DNA of 19,482 nucleotides from NCBI GenBank assembly GCA_017419065.1, contig JAFOMB010000195.1:1-19482 (forward strand), read 5' to 3'. This DNA comes from Erysipelotrichaceae bacterium (GTDB taxonomy: Bacteria > Bacillota_I > Bacilli_A > Erysipelotrichales > Erysipelotrichaceae). This document shows, one piece after another, positions 13,456 to 19,482 of the stretch. The translations under genes were made by a program, and so were the position numbers. Position 1 is the stretch's first letter, and each line of letters begins with the position of its first letter. The notes beneath the pieces were generated by a model. The model saw only the letters and a program-made list of their open reading frames with translations, was not told where the DNA came from and searched no databases.

Positions 13456-14363
13456 AACAGGAAGTCGCCTACAACGAACTGCGCGACTGCTGTTCCAGAG
13501 CGGAACTCTCGGCTCTGATACAGTTCACATCTTCACTGGTCATTGAAAACAGGAAACTGTCTCTTTTAGTCAGGACAGAGAATCCGACGACAGCCCGAAG
13601 GATCGTCTCTTTACTGAAGAGAGTTTTCGATGTCAGATCGAAACTGACGGTCTCTCAGAAGACCAATCTGAAGAAAAACAACGTCTATACCCTGAATATC
13701 GACGGGGATGCGGAGAAGATCCTGGAAGGCCTGGGTCTCTACAGCGAGAAGGGGCTTCTGGATCACCCGCGCTTTTTCATCATCAAGAAGGACTGCTGCG
13801 CCAGGGCCTATTTAGCCGGTTCCTTTATCGCCTACGGCTCCTGCAACTCCCCATCCCGTTCCAACTACCACCTGGAGATCTCCTTTGACTCTCCGGAACA
13901 CGCCGAGTTCGTCCAGAAGCTGATCTCCCGCTTCGGCATCGAATCCAAGATCTCTACCAGACGAAACAAGACCATCGTCTATATGAAGAAAGCCGATTCC
14001 ATCTCCGACTTCCTGCGCCTCATCGGCGCTCATGAATCGCTGATGAACTTCGAAAACAGCCGCATCAACCGCGACTTCAAGAACTCCCTCACCAGGCTCG
14101 ACAACTGCGAGATCGCCAATGAGATCAAGAGTATGGACGCCTCGAAAAGACAGATCGAAGCGATCGAGAAGATCCTCTCCGCCGGAAAGAGAGAATCCCT
14201 CGACGAGAAGCTGCGCAACGTCATCGACGTGCGCATGCGCTATCCGGACTATTCCCTCCTGGAACTGTGCGAAGAGTATCAGAAGTCCTATGGGGAAGCC
14301 ATCTCCAAGTCCGGCATGAAACACCGTTTCAACAAGATCGAAAACATCGCGAAGGGACTGTAA
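13434..14363 (+). CDS. whiA: WhiA sporulation/division-type DNA-binding protein
   Basis: A 309-residue WhiA protein with the degenerate LAGLIDADG homing-endonuclease-like N-terminal domain (CCSRAELSALIQFTSSL; CCARAYLAGSFIAYGSCNSPSRSNYHLEI) and a C-terminal helix-turn-helix at about 255-305 (LRNVIDVRMRYPDYSLLELCEEY, followed by SKSGMKHRFNKIENIA). WhiA controls sporulation genes in Streptomyces and affects division and chromosome organisation in Bacillus. The ATG at 13434 has GGAGG at 13419-13423 ten bases upstream and overlaps yvcK by 22 bases. It completes the conserved rapZ-yvcK-whiA trio. The HPr-like crh gene that follows in Bacillus is not here. Confidence 0.97.
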   Translation: MSFTSEVKQEVAYNELRDCCSRAELSALIQFTSSLVIENRKLSLLVRTENPTTARRIVSLLKRVFDVRSKLTVSQKTNLKKNNVYTLNIDGDAEKILEGLGLYSEKGLLDHPRFFIIKKDCCARAYLAGSFIAYGSCNSPSRSNYHLEISFDSPEHAEFVQKLISRFGIESKISTRRNKTIVYMKKADSISDFLRLIGAHESLMNFENSRINRDFKNSLTRLDNCEIANEIKSMDASKRQIEAIEKILSAGKRESLDEKLRNVIDVRMRYPDYSLLELCEEYQKSYGEAISKSGMKHRFNKIENIAKGL

Positions 14364-14636
14364 ATGAAAGAGATACTGAGAAAGATCGTGACTCTCCTCG
14401 CCGTGATCGGCGTTCTCTATATCGCCTGGGGACTCTTCAAGTTCCTCTTTCCTGTCCTGCTCGTCCTGGGACTCCTCTACTACTTCTTTGTCTACAAGAA
14501 GGAAGAGAAGGAGACGGTCAAATGGTATGAAGGCACTAAGAGCGACAGCTACTATCAGAAGGAGAAGATACAGGAACATAACGCCATCGATGTCGAAGTG
14601 AAAGTGAGAAAGCAGAATGATACATCTTCCCGATAA
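14364..14636 (+). CDS. Small membrane protein of unknown function downstream of whiA
   Basis: A 90-residue protein whose ATG directly follows the whiA stop codon, with no gap. The N-terminus is a long hydrophobic stretch at about 8-45 (VTLLAVIGVLYIAWGLFKFL followed by FPVLLVLGLLYYFF), likely two short helices or a hairpin. A charged, hydrophilic tail of about 45 residues follows. Shine-Dalgarno-like AAGGG sits shortly upstream. Its end overlaps the next gene by 20 bases. No family was recognised. Position in the whiA operon implies constitutive co-expression. Confidence 0.75.
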   Translation: MKEILRKIVTLLAVIGVLYIAWGLFKFLFPVLLVLGLLYYFFVYKKEEKETVKWYEGTKSDSYYQKEKIQEHNAIDVEVKVRKQNDTSSR

Positions 14637-15486
14637 GGACGACATTCCGTTTATCCGGGACCAGTGGATCAGACACTATGGAGAAGCCTATACCGCTTCT
14701 CATTTTGACGAGTGCCTGAAGGAAGGGGATATCTACGTCTTAGAGGAAGAAGGGACTATCAGGGCTTCCGCAGCTTCCTTCTGCTTTCCGATTGTGTACA
14801 GGGGAAAGCTCCTGAAGACGTCCTTTCTGTTAAGACCCTTATCGGATGAGGAAGAAGCCGCCAGGAGACTTGAAATGGCGATGACCGATATGAAGAGCCA
14901 TACGGAACTATTGACCCTGTCGGATCACGAGATAGAAGGTTTCGATCTTCTTTCAAGGAGAACGCTCTCTGTCTTTGAAAGAGGACCGGAAAAGGGAGAA
15001 GATGAGATCGCGGAGGATATCCCGGAAGAGGAAATGCTGAAATGCTATGGCAGCTATATGCGCTACTTCGACCTCTACCGTCTCCATTCCCTGAAAGACA
15101 TGAAAGAGAAAAAGGAAAGGGAGAAAGCAGAAGGCTATCAGCTGATTTCTACGATGGCTGATAAGGAATACAGAGGCTACTGCTTCTACAAAGAGGAAGA
15201 AGAGAAGATCCTTGTCAGAGAGATGGTCTATCTCGATTCCTTCTCTCTGTTATCTCTGCTGGGATATCTCTTTGAAAGAGGAAAACCCGTTGAAGCGGAT
15301 ACCTGCGAGATCGAGATGTGGAACTTCTTACCTGACCATACGATCAAAGAGGGAAGGAAGATCTACGGGAAGATCAATGATATCGAACTCTTCAATAAAC
15401 TCTATATGTGCTCTGTTCATAGCACATCCGAAGCCTTTTCCCTGTCGGGAAAGTGTCATAATTTTACGGAGGTATATGGCCATTGA
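14617..15486 (+). CDS. Divergent GNAT-like (Eis-type?) protein
   Basis: A 289-residue soluble protein. The N-terminal half has the outline of a GNAT acyltransferase (WIRHYGEAYTASHFDE; DIYVLEEEGTIRASAASF, an early beta-hairpin; then a helix around 76-95). A second region at 181-219 (EYRGYCFYKEEEEKILVREM; VYLDSFSLLSLLGYLF) resembles the second GNAT-like fold of Eis proteins. The usual acetyl-CoA-binding signature R/Q-x-x-G-x-G/A is not visible where expected, at residues 72-83 (LRPLSDEEEAAR), so activity is doubtful. Length is about 100 residues short of Eis, with no sterol-carrier-type C-terminal domain. Starts and ends overlap the neighbours by 20 and 3 bases. Substrate unknown. Confidence 0.55.
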   Translation: MIHLPDKDDIPFIRDQWIRHYGEAYTASHFDECLKEGDIYVLEEEGTIRASAASFCFPIVYRGKLLKTSFLLRPLSDEEEAARRLEMAMTDMKSHTELLTLSDHEIEGFDLLSRRTLSVFERGPEKGEDEIAEDIPEEEMLKCYGSYMRYFDLYRLHSLKDMKEKKEREKAEGYQLISTMADKEYRGYCFYKEEEEKILVREMVYLDSFSLLSLLGYLFERGKPVEADTCEIEMWNFLPDHTIKEGRKIYGKINDIELFNKLYMCSVHSTSEAFSLSGKCHNFTEVYGH

Positions 15487-16289
15487 AAGAGATCACCGTA
15501 CACAGCTATGAAGAACTCTCGGAAGTCGTCTTCACAGACTGTTATGAAAAAGACATCCGGCGCTACCGAAACAATGTGGTATACCGCGGTGTCTCCAATA
15601 AGGACTTCCGGCTGATGCCGAAGTTCCTGCGCATCTGCGGGCATGATCTGACCCTGGAGAATTCCGTGATCCGCTCCTTCCGGAAATACGGCTATGCGGA
15701 CCTGCAGAACAGCTCCTCTTTCTGGCAGATCATCGCGACCGGACAGCACTTCGGTCTTCCGACCAGACTGCTGGACTGGTCCTATTCCCCGCTGGTCGCC
15801 GCTCACTTCGCGACAGAAGACATCTACGAATACGACAAGGACGGTGCCATCTTCGCCATCGATCTGGAAGAAGCCCATAAGACGCTTCCGGAGGTACTGA
15901 AGAAAGAACTCGATGACAACCGGGCATCAAGCTTCACGTTGAGCATGCTGGAGAAGCATGCGAACAGTTTCGAGGAACTGAAAGCTTTGAGCGACAAGCC
16001 TTTCTTCCTCTTCTATGAACCTGCTGCCAGCAATGACCGCATCGCCAATCAGTACGCTCTCTTCAGCGTCTGTTCCGATGCGTCCCTGCTGATCAATGAC
16101 CTGGTCGATCCCGAGGAGAGCACCCTCAAGAAGATCGTCATCCCGAAGGAAGTCAAATGGGAGATCCGTGATAAGCTCGACTATATTAACATCTCCGAAA
16201 GACTGCTGTATCCGGGACTTGACGGTATCTGCAGCTGGATCACCCGGCACTACGCCGATCTCTCAATCGTGAATAAGAAGGAGGAATGA
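15483..16289 (+). CDS. FRG-domain protein
   Basis: A 268-residue soluble protein of the FRG domain type, named for a conserved Phe-Arg-Gly. The core motif is VYRGVSN (R35, G36), followed by WQIIATGQHFGLPTRLLDWSYSPLVAAHFA at 81-110 and RIANQYALFSV near 190-200. The function of FRG proteins is not settled. The start is a TTG at 15483 that overlaps the previous stop as TTGA; GGAGG lies ten bases before it. An ATG at 15476 is in a different frame. The stop overlaps the SDR start region. It is co-translated with the GNAT-like gene. The FRG core is complete and not truncated. Confidence 0.85.
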   Translation: MKEITVHSYEELSEVVFTDCYEKDIRRYRNNVVYRGVSNKDFRLMPKFLRICGHDLTLENSVIRSFRKYGYADLQNSSSFWQIIATGQHFGLPTRLLDWSYSPLVAAHFATEDIYEYDKDGAIFAIDLEEAHKTLPEVLKKELDDNRASSFTLSMLEKHANSFEELKALSDKPFFLFYEPAASNDRIANQYALFSVCSDASLLINDLVDPEESTLKKIVIPKEVKWEIRDKLDYINISERLLYPGLDGICSWITRHYADLSIVNKKEE

Positions 16290-17080
16290 TGAGAAGAGTA
16301 CTGATCACCGGTGCCTCAAGCGGTATCGGAAAAGAATTTGCCACCAGTTTCGGTTCCAGAGGCTTTGACCTCGTACTGACCGGAAGAAGAGAAGAAGAAC
16401 TGAGCAGTCTGAAGGAAAGACTCATCGTCGACTATCACATCAAGGCTGACTATGTCTGTGCAGACCTGCAGAAAGGGGAAGCACAGAAGATCTATGACTT
16501 CTGTAAGGAGAAGAGGATAGAAGTCGGTGTCCTGGTAAACAATGCGGGATTCGGAGACTACGGTCTCTTCATCAATTCAGACATTGAGAAACAGGATCAG
16601 ATGATCGATCTCAACTGTAAGGCCCTGGTCGATCTGACCTATCTCTTCTTACAGGATATGAAGAACAGCGGCTACGGAAAGATCATCAACGTGGGTTCCA
16701 TCGCCAGCTTCATGCCGGGACCGTACATGTCTGTCTACTATGCCACCAAGGCCTTCGTCCTCTCCTTCTCCATGGCATTAAGAGAAGAGGTAAAGGATCT
16801 GAACATCGATGTCGTGACACTGTGTCCGGGACCGACGAAGACGTCCTTTGCGAAGAATGCTTCTGCTTCCAACGCGAAAGTCTTCGACAAGCTCGTGACC
16901 CGAGATGCCAGAAAGGTCGCGGAATACGGTTATAAGCTCTTCTCTCAGAATATTCCTTACGGGGTGGAAGGGCTCATCAATAAAGCCGGTGCCTTCTTCG
17001 GAAGACAACTGCCTCTCTCCTGGAGTGCGAAAGCTGTAGGCTTCGTCCAGTCTAAAAGCCGAAAGAAAGAGAAAGAATAG
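16289..17080 (+). CDS. Short-chain dehydrogenase/reductase (SDR)
   Basis: A 263-residue classical SDR. It has the cofactor glycine motif TGASSGIG at 7-14, the NNAG motif at 84-87, and a catalytic set S137, Y150, K154 (VYYATKAF). The PGPTKTSF motif after the active site is typical of the ketoacyl-reductase-like group. R33 and R34 just after the second beta strand favour NADP(H). It likely reduces or oxidises a small carbonyl or hydroxyl substrate in the cytoplasm; the substrate cannot be told. A strong AAGGAGG lies before two adjacent ATGs at 16286 and 16289; the second has the better spacing. The 11-base gap to the ABC ATPase suggests co-transcription. Confidence 0.9.
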   Translation: MRRVLITGASSGIGKEFATSFGSRGFDLVLTGRREEELSSLKERLIVDYHIKADYVCADLQKGEAQKIYDFCKEKRIEVGVLVNNAGFGDYGLFINSDIEKQDQMIDLNCKALVDLTYLFLQDMKNSGYGKIINVGSIASFMPGPYMSVYYATKAFVLSFSMALREEVKDLNIDVVTLCPGPTKTSFAKNASASNAKVFDKLVTRDARKVAEYGYKLFSQNIPYGVEGLINKAGAFFGRQLPLSWSAKAVGFVQSKSRKKEKE

Positions 17081-17091
17081 AGGGGACTGCT

Positions 17092-18186
17092 ATGAAGATC
17101 GTCTTAGAAAATCTGACCAAGATCTACCCGAACATGACAAAGGGACAGCCGGATGTCCATGCGGTAGATGGCTTCAACTTTGAAATACCGGATGGAGAAC
17201 TCGTAGGGCTCTTGGGTCCATCGGGATGCGGAAAGTCCACGACCCTGAATCTCATCAGCGGTCTGGAGACACCGACTTCCGGAAAGATCTACTTCGGAGA
17301 GGATGATGTCACAGACCTGCCTCCGGAGAACAGAGGTGTCGGACTCGTCTTCCAGAACTATGCGCTCTATCCGCACATGACCGTCAGGGAAAACATCATG
17401 TTTCCTTTAGGCAACCTCAAGGGCGACAAGAAGCTCTCCAAGGAAGTCATGGCCGAGAAGGCCTTGGAAGCTGCGAAACTCGTACAGATCGATTCTCTGA
17501 TGGACAGAAAGCCGAATCAGATGTCCGGCGGTCAGCAGCAGAGAGTCGCCATCGCCAGAGCGCTGGTCAAGATGCCGAGAGTTCTGTTACTGGATGAACC
17601 GCTGTCCAACCTCGATGCCAGACTGCGCTTACAGACCAGAGAAGAGATCAGACGGATACAGAGAGTGACCGGGATCACCACCGTCTTTGTCACCCATGAC
17701 CAGGAAGAAGCCATGTCCATCTGCGACAGGATCGTCGTCATGAAGGATGGTGTCGTCCAGCAGATCGATTCTCCGCAGAATGTCTATGACTATCCGGAAA
17801 ACCTCTTCGTAGCCAAGTTCCTGGGAACCCCGGCCATCAATGTCTTTAACGGGTCAGTGAAGGATGAAAAGCTCTATATCGGAAAAGAAGCGGTACTGGA
17901 TGTCAAGGGTGTGGAAGACCAGGATGTCTATGTCGGTATCCGTCCGGAAGGCTTTACCTTGGATAAGAACGGCGCCTTCAAGGCAAAGCTCAGCCGTGTG
18001 GAAGTCCTGGGAAGAGATACCAGTGTCATCTCCTTCCACGATGCCTGTGAATCCAATCCGGTGCGTTCCATCATCCCGTCAGAAGATAAAGTAGATGAAT
18101 CGGGTGAATACGTGAGATTCTCCCTGAAACCGTTCAAGGTCCATCTTTTCTCTAAGAAGGATGAAAAGAGACTGCTGTTCAAATAG
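17092..18186 (+). CDS. ugpC: Carbohydrate-type ABC transporter ATPase (MalK/UgpC/MsmX-like)
   Basis: A 364-residue ABC ATPase. Motifs: Walker A GPSGCGKST at 42-50, Q-loop Q88, signature MSGGQQQRVAIARA at 144-157, Walker B LLLDEP with E169, D-loop SNLDARLR, and H-loop VTHD (H202). Residues from about 240 form the regulatory/TOBE domain typical of MalK-like ATPases (GIRPEGF near 298-304). It energises import of a sugar or polyol together with the two permeases that follow. Family-level names (UgpC, MalK, MsmX) are used because one such ATPase may serve several transporters. No substrate-binding lipoprotein gene precedes it; one may follow the second permease outside the window. Confidence 0.93.
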   Translation: MKIVLENLTKIYPNMTKGQPDVHAVDGFNFEIPDGELVGLLGPSGCGKSTTLNLISGLETPTSGKIYFGEDDVTDLPPENRGVGLVFQNYALYPHMTVRENIMFPLGNLKGDKKLSKEVMAEKALEAAKLVQIDSLMDRKPNQMSGGQQQRVAIARALVKMPRVLLLDEPLSNLDARLRLQTREEIRRIQRVTGITTVFVTHDQEEAMSICDRIVVMKDGVVQQIDSPQNVYDYPENLFVAKFLGTPAINVFNGSVKDEKLYIGKEAVLDVKGVEDQDVYVGIRPEGFTLDKNGAFKAKLSRVEVLGRDTSVISFHDACESNPVRSIIPSEDKVDESGEYVRFSLKPFKVHLFSKKDEKRLLFK

Positions 18187-18195
18187 GAGGGACAT

Positions 18196-19083
18196 ATGAA
18201 AAGCAATGCCAGGGGCTGGCTGTACCTGCTTCCTTCCCTGCTGTTTCTGGGAGTGTTCATGGTATACCCGCTCATCGACGTCTTCGTCTATTCCTTTGAG
18301 GAAGGCTATAACTTCGCTTCCCAGTCCTATTTCGGACATGGTCTCTACAACTACTCCTATGTCCTGCATGACCCTTACTTCCTGCAGGCACTCAAGAATA
18401 CCTTTATCCTGGTCATCATTACGGTGCCGCTTTCTACCGGCATCGCCCTATTGATCTCCTTAGGTCTTCACTCCATCCCGAAGCTCAAGGAGCTCTTCCA
18501 GACCATCTACTTCCTGCCGTATGTCACCAATACTCTGGCTGTGGGTCTGGTCTTCATGATCCTCTTCAAGAAGACGGCCTATTCCGACGGTATGATCAAT
18601 CTATTGATCCAGACATTCGGGGGACAGAGCGTCGACTTCATCGACGGTCCATACTGGGCCAAGATGATGGTCCTATGCATCTATACGGTCTGGGTGGTCA
18701 TGCCGTTCAAGATCCTGATCCTGACCAGTGCCTTAGCTTCGGTCAATGAAGACTACTACAAGGCTGCCAGAGTGGATGGGACTTCCAAATGGCGCATCTT
18801 CACCAAGATCACACTGCCTATGATCTCGCCGATGCTGTTCTATCTGATCATCACCGGTTTCATCGGAGCCTTCAAGGCCTATTCGGATGCGGTCGCCCTC
18901 TTCGGGACAGACCTCAACGCAGCCGGGATGAACACGATCGTCGGCTATGTCTATGACATGCTTTACGGCAATTCCGGCGGTTATCCGTCCTTTGCCTCTG
19001 CGGCGGCGATCATCCTCTTCCTCATCGTCCTGACGATCACAGTCATCAACCTGCTGGTCTCCAGGAAACATGTCTATTACTAG
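18196..19083 (+). CDS. ABC transporter permease, first subunit (MalF/UgpA type)
   Basis: A 295-residue membrane protein with six likely helices and the MalF-type coupling motif EDYYKAARVDGTSKWRIFTKITLPMISP (about residues 185-212), whose EAA loop contacts the ATPase. A GGAGG (18186-18190) six bases before the ATG makes the start clear. It sits nine bases after the ATPase gene and eight bases before the second permease. The pair forms the translocation pore for a carbohydrate substrate. Specificity (glycerol-3-phosphate, maltose or another sugar) cannot be decided from this protein alone. Confidence 0.93.
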   Translation: MKSNARGWLYLLPSLLFLGVFMVYPLIDVFVYSFEEGYNFASQSYFGHGLYNYSYVLHDPYFLQALKNTFILVIITVPLSTGIALLISLGLHSIPKLKELFQTIYFLPYVTNTLAVGLVFMILFKKTAYSDGMINLLIQTFGGQSVDFIDGPYWAKMMVLCIYTVWVVMPFKILILTSALASVNEDYYKAARVDGTSKWRIFTKITLPMISPMLFYLIITGFIGAFKAYSDAVALFGTDLNAAGMNTIVGYVYDMLYGNSGGYPSFASAAAIILFLIVLTITVINLLVSRKHVYY

Positions 19084-19091
19084 GAGGGCGT

Positions 19092-19482
19092 ATGGATAAT
19101 CAGGAAACTTTCAAACAGATCGAACGCTCTGCCGAGAGGAAGAAGAAGATACGTCTGACACTGACCTATGCGGCCCTCATCCTGTGGGCCATCCTCGTCC
19201 TCTTCCCGTTTTACTGGATGCTGCTGACATCTGTGAAGAGCTACGGTTCCTACAACTCGGAATACATCCCGAAGTTCTTCACTCTGACACCGACATTAGA
19301 AAACTATGTGGAAGCCTTCTCTGCTGTCCCATTGGCGAAGTACTTCCTCAATACTCTCATCTTCACCTTAGCGACGACCGGCTCCATGCTGCTGGTGATC
19401 ATCTTTGCGGCCTATGCCTTCGCCAGACTGGACTTCAAGGGAAAGAACCTGGCCTTTACCGGCTTCCTGGCCCTCATGATGA
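19092..19482 (+). CDS. ABC transporter permease, second subunit (MalG/UgpE type), truncated by window edge
   Basis: Only 130 codons are present because the window ends inside the gene. The start ATG at 19092 follows GGAGGG closely and is eight bases after the first permease. A short charged N-terminus (MDNQETFKQIERSAERKKKI) leads into a first helix (YAALILWAILVLFPFYWMLL), then the MalG-type lead TSVKSYGSYN..PKFFTLTPTLENY, and a second and third helix region starting AKYFLNTLIFTL. The remaining helices and coupling loop are outside. It completes the permease pair. Confidence 0.9.
   Translation, partial: MDNQETFKQIERSAERKKKIRLTLTYAALILWAILVLFPFYWMLLTSVKSYGSYNSEYIPKFFTLTPTLENYVEAFSAVPLAKYFLNTLIFTLATTGSMLLVIIFAAYAFARLDFKGKNLAFTGFLALMM

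Noticed and set aside
13812..14645. A 277-codon open frame on the minus strand across whiA and the next gene
   Set aside because: It overlaps strongly supported whiA. The translation is a repetitive D, E, G and V mixture with no recognisable domain.
15476..15478. ATG after the GGAGG before the FRG-domain gene
   Set aside because: It is in a different frame from the FRG protein. The frame-correct start is the TTG at 15483.
1..19482. CRISPR array, IS element, integrase, toxin-antitoxin pair or phage structural genes
   Set aside because: No repeat-spacer pattern, transposase, integrase or toxin-antitoxin pair could be seen in any frame. The overall content is chromosomal core with a few small accessory genes.

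Overview
The window reads as a chromosomal segment of a low- to mid-GC Gram-positive bacterium (Bacillota). The support is gene content: a DarA/PstA-type cyclic-di-AMP receptor, a YitT/DUF2179 membrane protein, ftsE-ftsX followed by a secreted M23 hydrolase and an S41 protease, and the rapZ-yvcK-whiA cluster. The base composition looks close to 50% GC by eye. Something near the Erysipelotrichia is plausible, but that is a guess from gene style, not proof. No rRNA, tRNA, CRISPR, IS element or phage gene was found. No gene-free stretch exceeds 300 bases; the longest gaps are about 140, 114 and 104 bases and hold terminators and promoters.

Layout. (1) 1-1339, minus strand: azlD (cut by the window edge) and azlC, a branched-chain amino acid exporter pair, then darA, with a terminator between darA and azlC. 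(2) 1394-2251, plus: a YitT-family membrane protein, divergent from darA across a perfectly symmetric 27-bp promoter. (3) 2284-6711, plus: ftsE, ftsX, a coiled-coil M23 endopeptidase and a membrane-anchored S41/PDZ protease, tightly packed and closed by a terminator. This is a cell-separation module in which FtsEX would gate the M23 hydrolase. (4) 6760-8736: uvrB alone with its own promoter and terminator. (5) 8830-10270: a small accessory block (two-helix membrane protein, small lipoprotein, membrane-anchored XRE regulator). (6) 10410-11545, minus: an uncharacterised P-loop protein and a two-helix membrane protein, ending in a terminator that faces the terminator of block 5. (7) 11660 to the window end, plus: rapZ, yvcK, whiA, a small membrane protein, a divergent GNAT-like protein, an FRG-domain protein, an SDR oxidoreductase, and a carbohydrate-type ABC transporter (ATPase, permease, truncated second permease). 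These genes overlap or abut with no terminator visible, so they may be one long transcriptional unit.

The most notable signal is regulatory. Five transcription-unit-leading genes (azlC, yitT-like, ftsE, uvrB, rapZ) have a good -10 hexamer only 6-8 bases before the start codon and no evident Shine-Dalgarno sequence, which predicts leaderless or near-leaderless mRNAs. Other leading genes in the same window (darA, the 8830 gene, the XRE gene, the P-loop gene) and most internal genes have ordinary Shine-Dalgarno sites. The window is otherwise largely core genome. The less familiar pieces are the P-loop protein, the FRG and GNAT-like pair inside the rapZ operon, and a cysteine-bearing insertion in the M23 domain. 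No clear new defence or mobile system was found.
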